Assembly: GCA_028551475.1 (NCBI GenBank)
Contig: CM052356.1
Span: forward strand, 8,459,884-8,523,883
DNA length: 64,000 bases
From: Casuarina equisetifolia
Taxonomy: Eukaryota > Streptophyta > Magnoliopsida > Fagales > Casuarinaceae
Reading direction: 5' to 3'
How positions within the stretch are numbered: the stretch's first letter is position 1; each line of letters opens with the position of its first letter. The notes beneath the pieces are model-generated. The model was given only the letters and a program-made list of their open reading frames with translations, was not told where the DNA came from and ran no database searches. This document shows, one piece after another, positions 22,261 to 34,510 of the stretch. Made by a program: the position numbers and the translations under genes.

Positions 22261-23009
22261 GACTCCAGAAGGCACTGCAATTGGATTGCCAAGGGCAAGG
22301 CTTTTAAGTTCAGGAAATGATAATCGAACTGTAATATCTATTGTTTAATTGTATGCTCTTATTTGGATGTGTTTAGTGTTAAGTTATCGCAATTTGTCTT
22401 CATATTGGCATAGAATGGGACCAAGCTCTCTGCAGCCGGCAGGTACACCTGAAGGCAGTAAACCGTTTATGATAGCATGTCAGGATAATATGTAACTCTT
22501 AAATAATAAAAATCTTTCACTAATTTGTGATTTCTTGATTTTCATGGGCTCAGTCATTTCCAATTATTCCTGCACCGCTCACTCCTTTTTCTGATCTAAG
22601 GACTTATCTTACCTGGTTAGCTTTGTTCTCGTTGGAAGGAACACAATTTTCCTTCTTTTAATAAGAATATTCTATTAAGATACTAATAACGTAATATAAT
22701 TATTATTTCTGATATATTTTATCATATTAAATATGAAAAAAATTACGAAACTTAAGTTATGAGTAATGAAGCTATAACATAAAATTATAAGAATTTAATT
22801 CATAAGCTGTCGCACTTGGAATTGAATTGACGTGCTTCGTGAACTACTACTTTCCTATTATTACAAATCGGGTCCATAAAGGTGCCCCCGATGCTGCACA
22901 TATTTCAAGGACCCATTATCGAACTACAAGTGAAGTAACTAGGTGACAAAAAAACTGGGTTCTTAGGCCCATTTGGCGGCTTGGCTACTTAATACCAATA
23001 GTAACGGAC

Positions 23010-23014
23010 AAGAG
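23010..23014. repeat. Target-site duplication, left copy (AAGAG)
   Basis: It matches the five bases directly after the 3' LTR at 30320-30324, which fixes the copia element borders. Confidence 0.75.
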
Positions 23015-23288
23015 TGAAGATCACTCACAAAATCTAGAGGGCATCGTTCAACTAATGAAGAAAACAAACGTCAAAATAGTAGCAGGAACAAAATTGCTTC
23101 ACCCGCCTAAACTATTGTGACAACCTTTAGTTTATTAGTTATGGTTAACACGGTAGTTAGCTATTCTGACTTATTTGCCCTTGTAAAGACCTATATAAGA
23201 CATAAGTGTCATTGTAATTTGCACACATTAGAATATAATAGTAGAGCCTTTTAAGGCATATTTCTATCATTTTTCTTAAAATTCTTCT
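23015..23288 (+). repeat. 5' LTR of the copia element
   Basis: It aligns with 30021-30319 over its whole length, including TATATAAGAC and GTGTCATTGTAAT blocks; the right copy has short extra stretches. It begins TGAA and ends TTCT rather than the usual CA, probably by mutation. Confidence 0.85.
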
Positions 23289-23589
23289 GATATCGAAAGC
23301 CAATGCCTTCTGCTCTACTACCATGGTGGATAAACCAACTTACCCCTTCCTTATTAGCATTAACATTGCCAGTTCTATCTCTCTTGAGCTCACCAAAGCC
23401 AACTACATACCCTAGGCCACACAGATGCAATGCCTCTTTCGAGCCTACGGTCTTACTGGCTTTATTGCTAATAAGACTATTCTTGCCCCTCGCACACTCA
23501 TGGAGAATGACAAAGAGGTTTCTAATCCCCTTTTTGTTCAATGGGAACAAATTGATAGTTAGGTCCATTCTTGGATCATTAGTTGTCTT

Positions 23590-24060
23590 GCTAAAGAAAC
23601 TCTAGGCCTTATGTTTAGTCTTAATCATGTAGTTGAAGTTTGGTCCAAGCTCAGTGACCGTTTTGTTCATCAAATTGGTGCATGGAAATATGAGCTTCAA
23701 ACTAAACTACATACTATGCAAAAGAAAGGCAAGTCTTTACTTAAATATCTTGATGAATTCCAACTCCTTTGTAATCAACTTAGTATCATGGGCAAATCGC
23801 TCACTGATTTTAATTACACCTTCTGGCTACTGCAAGGTTTAGGAAAAGAGTACGAATCTTTTCTTGCAACAATGTTTCGACCACTAGTTCAACTACATTC
23901 TTTTAATGTCCACCATATATGGTACCATCCTCATCCTAATCATGCTATTACATTTTATACTCAATGTTTACCTTGTTTTGGTAGAGGTAGTGGTCAAGGT
24001 CGAAACAACACCTCTCCCTCCACTTCCTTTTCATCACAAGGGCATGGTTTTTCCTAATCC
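23590..24060 (+). pseudogene. Copia gag remnant
   Basis: The frame reads LMFSLNHVVEVWSKLSDRF and continues with YLDEFQLLCNQLSIMGKSL and LLQGLGKEYESFLATMF, the UBN2/copia gag pattern. It continues in a shifted frame after about 23906. It lacks an intact start and zinc knuckle. Confidence 0.8.
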
Positions 24061-24259
24061 ATGCACCATGGAAAGAATTCCAAACATTCACCTTTTGCAC
24101 AAAAGCATAATTTTGCATATCCAATTGCTTGTCATATTCACAACAAAAAAGGTCATTCTACTATGGCCTACTATAGGCATTTTGATCTTGCCTTCCAATC
24201 CTTAAACATTTCATAAGCTCTTGCTGCTATGCATCTCAATGACTAGACACTTGATAAAA

Positions 24260-27150
24260 AAGATTGGATACTTGATTCCTGTGCCAATGTGCATGTAGTT
24301 TTCTCTATTAGTAAGTTACAACATTCTTCTCCATATTTTGAACCCCACAAAGTTCAAGTTAACAATAGAGAACTTTTAAACATATCTCATTGGTTTTAGT
24401 TTTCTTCCTAATTCCATTGTTCTTCTACAAAATATACTAGTTGCACCACAAATTTAGAAAAAAACCTTTTGATTTCAAGGTTAACCATTGATTTTCCTTG
24501 CTACTTTTTTTTTATTTCACTAAAGACTTGTTTTACATTAAGCATCTGCAAACTCACAAAACTCTAGCAAAAGGAATTAAAGACAAAAGCTTGTATCTCC
24601 TCCCCAAAAATAAATTTCAAGCATTGTTCTCCATCAAACAATGCTCAATTGACCTAGCAACATGACATTGTCGCCTTGGTCATCTAAGGGATCCGGTCTT
24701 GAAAGTTCTTCATCATAATAAAAAGATTGTAGTTTCCACTTATGCAAGTTTCTTTTATGACTCATGTCATCTCAACAAAAGCAACAAACTTCATTTTTCT
24801 TCCTCAAACATTTGAACTAGCAAGCCTCTAGAGAAGATTCACAGTGACTTTGGGGCCATCTCTAGTAACATCTCACTTAGGCTTTTAGTTGTATTTACTA
24901 CTTATAGATGATTACACTAGATTCTTTTAATTGTGTCCTTTAAAAAAAAAGTCAGACTTGTTTCAAGTCTTCATGAAATTCAAGTTATTTGTTGAAAAGC
25001 AATTTAATGCCTCCATTAAGATTTTACACTTTGATGGTGGTAGTGAATATCAAAGTACTACTCTTTAGTCTTATTTGTTTGTAAATGGGATTCAACATCA
25101 ATTTTCTTTCCCTCATACACCAACTCAAAATGGTATAGCCAGAAAAAATCATTGGCATATTGTTGAATTAGGACTTGTTATGATGTTTGAAGCTCATCTA
25201 CCTAAAGTTTCCTAGTTAAAGGCCTTCTCCACAATCACTTATCTCCTTAACAAGTTACCTTCACCATGTTTTTGGAACAAATCTCTTTTCTCCTTGTTAT
25301 TCAATATTGAACCCACTTACTTTCATCTAAGAGTTTTTGGGTGTTCCTACTTTTCCTATCTTAGAAACTATGTTGCTAACAAACTATATGAATGCTTTCT
25401 ACCATGTATTTTCCTTGATTACAAGGATATCCACAAAGGATACCGCTACTTTTACTTCCCCACTGGTTATGTCTACATATCTAGTAAATTCCCTTTGCTA
25501 CTTCTCCATCCAATATAGCTAATCCAACAGTCACTCTAAGCACTTAAGCAAACCTTCCCAATCCTTGCATCATTTATCCATATTCTCCACTTATAGCAAA
25601 TTCCTTTACCCAATTGATAGCAACAACAACAACTCTTACCTTAGACACCTTTTTAGCACCACCAAGACTTAGTAACACTACAGAGTCACCACAAACCTTT
25701 TTTGATAGCCTAGATCCCTCTACCCAATTAACAGTAGCAGCCACACCTCTTATTGCAATAGCAATACCTTTTACTATAATTAATAACCAAAGCACTCGGA
25801 TGACCATTGCTACCTAATCCATTCTCCTTGCCTTTCACTCACAGCACCCTTATGCTACCTTCCCCACTACTACTTTTCCTAACTCATTAACCATTGTCAT
25901 TTTATATATTCCTACCTTAAAACCATCTTTTTCTCAACCTTCTACTACATCAACTCCCTTCCTACATTCTACAAATAACGGCCTCATTGCCATTCCCAAA
26001 CCTATCCATCCAACACGAAGTCCCTCTTTGCCTCTTCCTATTACTTCATACTAGCATTCTACCATTTTACATGTAACCACCAAAATCAGCACTAACACCT
26101 CCTCTATGATTACTAGACCTTAGCAAGGAATCTTCAAGCTTAACCCAAAATATGCCTTAACCACGTAAATCACCACTCCACCCATACTTATTTTTGTCCA
26201 ATTTGCTTTTGACCATCCTAGCTGGTTTACAACAATGAAAGATGAAATAGAAGCTCGCAACCAAACAAATACCTAAACATTAGTTCCTAGAACCTCTAAT
26301 ATGTATGTAGATAGGTGTAAATGGGTCTTCAAACAGCAAATGGATCCCTTTCTCGATTGAAAGCTAGACTTGTTGCAAAAAGGGTTCCACCAAATTGTTG
26401 GATTAGATTACATTGACACTTTCTCTCCTATGGTTAAACCAACCATAATTTGTTAAGTTTTATCCTTAGCCATAGTTCAAAAATGACCTTTTTTACAATT
26501 TAATGTTTTTAACATTTTCCTACATGGTTTATTGGATAAATATGTTTTTATGCAATAACCATTTGGTTTTGTTGATAAAAATGCTCCTCATGTTGTATGT
26601 CACCCTCACCATGCTTTAATAGCCTTAAACAAGCACCCCAAGCCTGGTTTAACAAGTTTAGTTGTACATTCTAGACTATGGATTCTTTTGTTCAGCATTG
26701 ATTCATCCTTCTTCATTTACAATCATGGAGATACAACTATGTGGCTATTATTCTATGTTGATGATCTATCACTTATAAGAAATTCATCTTAGGCAATTGC
26801 CCACTTGATTGCATTTGCAATATGACCCACTTAAGTCCTTTAGTATAGTTCATTTCTTCTTAGGCATAGAAGTTATTTCCTTTTCTAATGGCTTTGTCTT
26901 ATCTTAAAAGAAGTTCACTCTTGAAATCTTTCGCAAAGCCTTTATGTTGTTTTGCAAACCAACAACACCCATGGCTATAAAAGCTCCTACACTTCAAAAT
27001 CCATCACAAGATTGTGTTGCTCTAGCCTTATTTCACAGTACTCTTAGAGCTTTATAATACTTAACAATTATTATACCAAAACTTGTCTTTCCAGTCAACA
27101 AACTATGTTAAGCAATGCATTTTCCAATAGTTTTAGATTATTATAACTTG
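24260..27150 (+). pseudogene. Copia pol remnant (protease, integrase, reverse transcriptase)
   Basis: In order I see a degraded protease site (DWILDSCANVHV near 24260), the WH-RLGHL pre-integrase motif near 24667, integrase-like sequence to about 25500, a low-complexity T/P-rich stretch at 25550-26100, then reverse transcriptase fragments. The latter include KWVFKQQMDP near 26320 and the polymerase motif FYVDDL near 26755. Stops and frameshifts are frequent throughout. Confidence 0.8.
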
Positions 27151-27260
27151 AAGCAGGTCCTAAGATATCTTAGAGAAGCCTTGTCTCTTGTTTTAAAAGT
27201 CCATACATACAGTTCACTACATTTATATGGCTATGTGACTTTAATTTGGTAGGTTGTAAA

Positions 27261-29032
27261 TGTTGAAAAATAAGAGTTTTGTTGTGACAAAATCTATTGT
27301 GGATTATTTATTGAAAAATGTTTTTCATATGTACAAAAGGAAAATCATGAGAAGTAAAAGGTGTGCAAATTATAACATCATTAAAGTAGCTGGGTTTTTA
27401 TATTTCTTTATATAATATCATTATATAATGCCTTTGAGAAAAGTCTTATTTAAATGATATTAAATATATAATTTATCATATTTGAGAAATATGATACTTG
27501 TTCTTGTTTGAATGAAGGTACTTGGTAATTAACTCTAGTAAAATTATCTTGTTAAAACAAGATCATACAAGTTGAGTTATTAAGAGCTTCTTGGAGCAAA
27601 TCACGGCTTTACTAAGAACTCATATTATGTGTGCTCACGACCTACTTGATCTCAGCCTCACGGCTTATTTGTTCTTGGCCTCACAATTAGACTAAAGCCT
27701 CACGGCCTACTTGATCTTAGCCTCATGGCTTATTTGTTCTTGGCCTCATAATCAAACTAAGGCCTCACTACCTACTTGATCTTAGCCTCACAGCTTATTC
27801 ATTCTCAACCTCACAAACAAACTAAGGCCTCACAGCTTGCTTAATCTCAACCTTACGGCCAGATGTCATTGTTGGCCTCATGACTAACTTGCCTCATGAA
27901 TGAAACTCACCATTTCATATAAAGAAGGCTTCTTTTAACCATTCACTTGATCAGTTTGCCTTAATAAATGTATGCTTGAAGAGAGAAAGCTTTCAATGAA
28001 ACTTGTGTTCTCCTTGCAAACGCCAAATCCTCAACAGGTTGATTTTGGAGTAAATCAGTGTTAGAATGGTTTGATTCTCAATTCAAGATGAAAATTTGGG
28101 ATCAATTTGGTGGTTGATTAAGAAAGTCTAACAAGAACAAGGCCATTTGTTCAGGTTTAAGCTAAAAACCCCTAGATCTATTCTCTATTTAAGAAAAATG
28201 CATGCTTGAAGGATTGATTGACAATTTTTACAATTATTTAAAGTGTTCTCTTTACAAAGATACAATCTTTAAGCTCACTCAATTATTTGATTCAAGCTTG
28301 TTCATCTCTCAGTGACTCACAAGGATTTAGTGATATTTGACTACTTGGTTTATTCTTTGATTATACCATCAATTGCACCTTGAATGACTTTGTTTATGTG
28401 CTAATTACATTCAAAATACATATTGCACATAAACATTGTGAGAAATCTAAAACCCTAATTGGTTGTAATTTGGGGGTTTCATGATAGAAGCTTTGAACTT
28501 CATTATTCATACTTGAATAGTTTCTTTGATTAGCAATATCCCACAAACTATCATATTAATTGGGGATTTGCATTTATAAATGATCTTTTGATTATATCTT
28601 GTAACCGAACTTTAAAATTTCTTTGATAAGGAATTGGTTAGATTAGGAAGAACATTTTCTCTTAATATGGTTTGAGTAAAGGAGACTTCATTTGGTTGGA
28701 TTAAAGGAGAAGAGGGTGGACGTAGGGCTCAAGGATTAAGTGCTGAACTACCATGGTAAATTTGGTGTTTCTTTTCCCTTATCTTGTTTGGATTTAACTT
28801 GGTGAATGTTGTTATCTTTCCAACCATTAATTTGTTATTAATCTACTACCTTACCCGTGAGATAATCTTGTTGTTTTGTAACTTATTTGTGTGACATTTG
28901 CATGTTGTTTTCTTTCTATATTTGTGTGAAATTGTACTGATTACTAGAATCATTTTAGACATTTGAAAAAGTATACTCAGCTTTTAACTTAACCAATTCA
29001 ACCCCCATTTTTTTAAGTCAAAAAACCTAATA
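27261..29032. mobile_element. Nested insertion, candidate solo LTR
   Basis: It interrupts the copia sequence: GTAAA before it and GCAAA after it look like a 5-bp target duplication with one C-to-T change. It begins TGTTG and ends CTAATA, where TA could be a mutated CA. It contains a TATA-like TCATATAAAGAA near 27917 and a C-rich AATTCAACCCCC near its end, both usual in plant LTRs. No coding domain is visible in its 1772 bases. Confidence 0.5.
27633..27875. repeat. 65-bp tandem repeat inside the nested insertion
   Basis: Nearly four copies start at about 27633, 27698, 27763 and 27828. Each contains CTACTTGATCTTAGCCTCA and TTATTTGTTCTTGGCCTCA variants. The 65-base period is exact between copies, with point differences. 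Confidence 0.88.
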
Positions 29033-29059
29033 GCAAAGTCACTCGATGATCCACTTTAG

Positions 29060-29965
29060 GCTATTATTTTTACCTTTAATGCTATCTCATTTCCTAGAGT
29101 TCCAAACGTCAGACCACTGTGGCTCATTCTTCTATAGAAGCAGAGTACCAAGCCTTAACTTTAGCCACTGTAAAAGCTACTTGGTTATGTGCATTGCTGC
29201 GAGATCTAGGTGTTAGCCAACCTCACCCCATAATTATCTATTATGACAATTTAGCTGCCCTTAAGCTCACCACCAAACCATCCTTTCATGGTCGAACAAA
29301 GCATGTGGAGATCAATATACATTTCATCTATGAGAAGGTGGCACTCAAACTTATCACAACTAAGTTCATACCCACTAAGCAGTAGCTAGTTGATATCTTG
29401 ACTAAACCTTTACCAAAGACTGCCTTTCTGCATTCTCCAATAGTGTTAGATTATTATAACCTAAAGTAGGTCAAAGATATCTTAGAGGAACCTTGTCTCT
29501 CGGTTTGAAAGTCCATACTTACAGTTCACTACATTTATGTGGCTACAGTGACTCTAATTTGGTAGTTTGCAAAGTCACTCAATGATCCACTTTAGGCTAT
29601 TGTTTTTACCTTTGATGCTATCTCATTTCCTAGAGTTCCAAATGTCAAACCATTATGGCTCATTCTTCTGTAGAAGCAAAGTACTAAGCCTTAGCTTTAG
29701 CTATTGCAGAAGCTACTTGGTTGTGTGCACTGTTGTGAGATTAGGGTGTCAGCCAACCTTACCCCCATAATTATCTATTGTAACTGTTTAGCTACCCTTA
29801 GGCTTACCAACAAACCATCCTTTCATGGTCGAACAAAGCATGTGGATATCAATAAACATTTCATCTATGAAAAGGTGGCATTCAAACTTATCACAACTAA
29901 GTATATACCCACTAAGTAATGGATAGTTGATATCTTGACTAAACCTTTACCAAAGGCTGCCTTTC
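29060..29965 (+). pseudogene. Duplicated copia RNase H segment
   Basis: Two consecutive copies of the RNase H end of pol start with the same block (GCAAAGTCACTC) at 29033 and 29568, a 535-base period. The first reads HSSIEAEYQALTLATVKATW, then YYDNLAALKLTTKPSFHGRT. The second carries the same segment with an extra stop. The copia pol normally has one, so this is a segmental tandem duplication. Confidence 0.85.
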
Positions 29966-30020
29966 TATATTTTACAAACAAACTTAGATTGATTTCCACT
30001 CCAAGTTTGAAGGAGCTTGA

Positions 30021-30319
30021 TGAAAATCACTCACAAGATCCAAAACAACATCGTTCAACTAATGAAGAAAAGCCTATTAAGAACAAACATTAGAATAGCA
30101 GCAGTAACATAATTGCTTCACTCGCCTAAACTACTGTAACAATCTTTAACTATATGTAGTTAATTAGTTATATGGTTAACACGGTAGTTAGCTATTCTAA
30201 CTTATCTACCCTTGTAAAAGCCTATATAAGACACAAGTGTCATTGTAATCTGCACACATCAAAATACAATAGCAGAGCTTTTCAAGGCATATTTTTGTCC
30301 CTTTTCTCAAAATTCTTCT
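30021..30319 (+). repeat. 3' LTR of the copia element
   Basis: Direct repeat of 23015-23288. It has a TATA-like TATATAAG at 30223-30230 pointing right, towards the ceramidase gene whose ATG lies 234 bases past the LTR end. Confidence 0.85.
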
Positions 30320-30511
30320 AAGAGCTGTACCTAGTTCATCTCTCATTCGGAGCAAGCGGTGCCCTTGCCAATTCATGCTCTTGGCAACTAGCAAAACAAT
30401 CAAAGAAGTCTTTTTCTTGTTTTAGACCCCATACGCCTAAAGAATCTGGTCGCTAAATCCTAAGAAGTAAAAAGTCAAAAAAAGCTCAAAAAGCTCAAGC
30501 GTTACGGGGTT

Positions 30512-30518
30512 TATATAT
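30512..30518 (+). promoter_or_regulatory. TATA-like element before the ceramidase start
   Basis: TATATAT lies 35 bases before ATG 30553. Used as a TATA box it would leave a leader of only about 10 bases, so it may not be the main core promoter. Confidence 0.3.
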
Positions 30519-30552
30519 CTTTGCCTGAAATAATACTCCTTGGACGAACAGG

Positions 30553-33500
30553 ATGAGGGAGAGCAGACTGCATCGGTTTTTACATTTTGTATCACTTGTA
30601 ATTGTTCTCGGCGTTGTTTGCGGTGTGTTTGGAGGTGCCAATGGGGAATACTTGATAGGGGTAGGGAGCTATGACATGACTGGTCCTGCCGGTGGGGTGA
30701 ACATGATGGGTTATGCTAGCCTGGACCAGAACACCGCCGGAATCCATTTCAGGCTACGAGCTCGGACTTTCATTGTTGCCGAGAGTTCCCAAGGTCCCAG
30801 GTTCGCTTTTGTCAATCTCGACGCCGGCATGGGTTCACAGCTACTCACTATAAAAGTGCTTGAGAAGCTAAAATCAAGGTAGACTAAAGCAAGCAAAAAC
30901 AACTAGTATGAACAAATATAAAGACAAAACTGTTTGATGGATACATATATAATTTTCTTCTCTGTTTTCTTGGGTGAATGGAAGGTTCGGAAACTTATAC
31001 ACAGAGGAAAACGTAGCAATCAGTGGCATCCATACACATGCTGGGCCAGGGGGTTATCTTCAGTACCTGGTGTATTCTGTCACTTCTCTAGGTTTCGTGC
31101 AACAATCATTTGACGCCATTGCTGCTGCAGTCGAGCAGAGTATTGTTCAGGCTCACAATAATCTCAAGCCTGGTTCGATTTTCTTTAACAAAGGTTGACA
31201 ATTTTTCTTCGCGTGGTGGGAAAATAAACCACACTTCCAAGGTTATCATCTTGATCAATGGTACTAATATAGCATACATCGGTCTTGCTTATTTTGCAGG
31301 AGACGTGGAAAATGCGGGAATAAACAGAAGCCCAAGTGCTTATTTGTTTAACCCAGAAGAGGAGAGAGCACGGTACCCAAACAACATTGATACCCAAATG
31401 ACCCTTCTAAAGTTTTTTGATAGTGCAAGCAACAAGAGCATTGGAGCCTTCAATTGGTACGCGACGCATGGAACTTCCATGAGCAAACACAACAAGCTCA
31501 TCAGCGGGGACAACAAAGGGGCGGCTGCCAGGTTCTTTGAAGACTGGTTCACTTTCAACTCTTCCGCCTCGGTTATTGTCCACTCCTCTAACACACCTAG
31601 TAAGCTCATTCCATCACTTTTGTCCTCATCTTTGATGATCGAATATTGTTTATAATGCCGTTTGAAATAGATACCAGCATGGTAGTTGAGAAAGCGCAGA
31701 ACATTAAGGCAACAGGAGGAAAGCCTTGCGGCAAAAGAACCAGCCAAGGTTTCAAGGTGAGGAAAAACGACGGGTCACTATTTGTCGGAGCATTTTGCCA
31801 GTCAAACGTTGGAGATGTGAGTCCAAATGTGCTCGGCGCCTTCTGCACTGATAGTGGAAACCCTTGTGACTTCAATCACAGCTCATGCCACGGCAATGAC
31901 GAGCTCTGCATAGGCCGTGGCCCTGGGTAACGATCCTTTAACCGAAACGGGCATTTCTCATTCTTAAATCCATCTCATCTTAAGGAGCTTGCAATTTTGT
32001 GGAACAGATACCCAGATGAAATCCTAAGCACAAAAATCATAGGGGAGAGGCAGGTCCAGAAGGCTGTTGAGCTCTTTACGTCGGCCACAGAGGAATTGAC
32101 TGGGAAGATTGATTACCGCCATGTTTATCTAAATTTCACCGATATTGAAGTTGAATTGGAGGGAAAGGGGGTTGTCAAAACATGTCCTGCAGCCCTTGGT
32201 CCAGGCTTTGCTGCTGGAACCACGGATGGCCCTGGAGTTAATGGGTTTCAACAGGGCGACACGAAGGTCAGTGAAGTTAATAGCATTGCATCTGGTGGTA
32301 TTATGTATTTTTTCACGATTTCGCCCTTTTTAATTGTCTCCGAAGCTAATTCCTTAATGGTAAATAGATAATTATATTTTTCTATGAGTTTCTTAAAGAT
32401 GATATAGGCGGAATTATTTAAGACACTTTCTTTTATCATATCTATTTGTTTTCAAAACAAAGATTCACCAAATGGCTCAATTTCAAACAAAGATATTGAG
32501 AATGCGAATGCATTAGGAATTTTAGGAAAGTTTCGTAGATTTTAATAGAATTTTTTAGAGAGAAAAGTATGAACTATTTTTTATAAAAGGGTAGATTAAT
32601 TTCTTATTTTGAGAGATTACCATAAGGATGTATAGAAGTAGTAATGCACTTGTCTCTAAGAAAGTTAAAGATAGTTGTAAGATCACTCAACAAGGCAAAA
32701 GGAATCACAATCACTAATTTTACTTTTTAGGCAGGCCACTCTTTTTTCCCTTTTTATATATATATATAACACAGTAAGTAAGAAATTGTACCTGTACTCA
32801 CATAACATTACAGATACGTTTTTCTGAAAGTATATATTTAGATCTTAATTATTCCAAAACATAAATTTTATTAAAAAAATATATAACAATTATTTTTTGG
32901 ATTTTAAAATATATATGTTTTCATCTGAATTGAGCAAAAATTATTTCTCAAACTTTTGGTCACTTTTTTTTCAAGAAAATTAAAGATTACAGAACTCTAA
33001 GTTTCTCAAATTCATCAAATTGAAAACTAAAGTATAACAACCTGAAGTGTAATTGAGATGATAAAAAAAAAAAAACGATGATGGAGACCTTGTAAAGCTG
33101 AAATTCTGTTGCCTACATTTCTGATTGAATTTAAGCATGTTTTAGAAAGGACACTGTTTCCCACTTAAAACTATCAACCAAAACTTGTAACAATTTGATT
33201 TTACAGATCAGCGAGAAATGGAGGCGGTTGAGAGATTCGCTGAAAGCACCGAGCCATTATCAGGTAGACTGCCAAAAGCCCAAAGCTGTTTTGCTTGACA
33301 CCGGCGAAATGTTTGAGCCATACGCGTGGGCGGTACGACTGTCTACTCATTAATCTTTCTGTTTGGTGTTTATCGTTATTATTATATGGATATCATCCCT
33401 TCTCTTGGCTGTTGTGCATTCAATGCAGCCGGCGATTCTTCCAATTCAAATCCTGAGGGTGGGGAAGCTCGTCATTCTTTCCGTACCAGGAGGTTTGTTT

Positions 33501-34359
33501 TTCTCTGACAATGGCTCATTCCGATTTGCTGTTTAACGATATCTAAGCTGTAGAGAGTTGCAGAGTTCACAACAATGTCTGGGCGACGACTAAGGGAGGC
33601 AGTGAGGGAGACACTGATAACTAACGGAGATGGAGAATTCGGCAACGATACCGAGGTTGTTATAGCAGGCCTCACGAATACTTACTCTCAGTATATTGCA
33701 ACCTTTGAAGAATACCAGCAACAGCGATACGAGGTACGTACGTGCATGCAAAGGCTACGTTTTAAGACACTTGGGCTGCACCCTAAGAACTACGATTCCT
33801 GCAGGCTGCCTCAACCCTCTACGGTCCACACACACTGTCTGCATACGTCCAGGAATTCAACAAATTAGCCGATGCGATGGCGAAAGGAGAAAAGATCATC
33901 GACAGAGGACCATCTCCGCCTGATCTTTCCTCCGTACTTCTCAGGCTTTTACCCGACCCTTCGGGAGATTCGCCTCCTCCTGGCATAAACTTTGGTGACA
34001 TGAAACAAGACGTCGTTGTACCAGAAAGTGGCAAGTTCAGTCCGGGAGACAAACCAAGCGCCACATTTTGGAGCGCGAACCCAAGATACGATTCATTGAT
34101 TGAAGGCACGTTTGCAGTGGTAGAGATGCTTCAAGGGGAACGGTGGGTTCCGGCTTATGACGATGATGACTTCTCTCTGTTTTTCAAGTGGGATTTTGAC
34201 AACACTACTTTGTATAACACGGCAACCCTTGAGTGGGAAATACCGGGGCAGGTAAATGCCGGGTTGTACCGGCTGAGGCACTTTGGTTCCGCAAGGAGAA
34301 CAAAGTACTCCCCCATCGGGTACTTCACTGGGGCATCTAGTGCGTTTACAGTATCATAA
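30553..34359 (+). CDS. NCER: Neutral ceramidase
   Basis: Nine exons: 30553-30878, 30985-31193, 31300-31599, 31671-31926, 32008-32266, 33207-33332, 33429-33492, 33564-33733 and 33805-34359. Together they give 2265 nt, or 754 residues plus stop, with every junction in frame. A signal peptide is evident (LVIVLGVVCGVFGGANG, to about residue 33). The mature protein opens YLIGVGSYDMTGPAGGVNMM. Family residues present include the metal-binding HTHAGPGG (His125, His127) and ATHGTSM (His235), the catalytic-serine motif NVGDVSPN (Ser329), and GEFTTMSGRR with the conserved Glu near 514. A C-terminal immunoglobulin-like domain closes the protein. The family hydrolyses ceramide to a sphingoid base and fatty acid, in the secretory pathway or at membranes. 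Length is slightly below the usual ~770-790 residues, partly from a short exon 4 start. Intron 5 is about 940 bp and AT-rich. Confidence 0.93.
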
Positions 34360-34510
34360 AGAAGGATACAATGTTCTTAGTGTACTTAACACATAATAAT
34401 GAGCGCTGTCCGCAGTTTAAATAAGGTTGAGGGACAGGTTTATTTACATAAGGTTTACTTACACGTGAACAGCCACAGGCTGAAATAAAAAGCAGTGCTC
34501 ATACCTCCAA

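Larger units (their letters stand above)
20805..23009. other. Intergenic region between dehydrin and the copia element
   Basis: It begins with the dehydrin 3' untranslated region and has no supported gene. It contains a TA microsatellite, an old diverged duplication (described separately) and AT-rich sequence. Confidence 0.6.
23015..30319 (+). mobile_element. Degenerate Ty1-copia LTR retrotransposon with nested insertion
   Basis: Two direct long terminal repeats (23015-23288 and 30021-30319) flank gag, protease, integrase, reverse transcriptase and RNase H remnants in plus orientation. A 5-bp target duplication AAGAG lies outside both ends (23010-23014 and 30320-30324). After the 5' LTR, GATATCGAAAGCC resembles a decayed initiator-tRNA-Met primer site. 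Before the 3' LTR is a short purine-rich tract (AAGTTTGAAGGAGC). All frames carry stops, so it is inactive. A 1.77-kb insertion and an internal duplication account for its extra length. Confidence 0.9.

Noticed and set aside
27633-27875. Regular repeats considered as a CRISPR-like array
   Set aside because: The 65-base units are contiguous with no unique spacers and lie in a plant retroelement; it is an ordinary tandem repeat.
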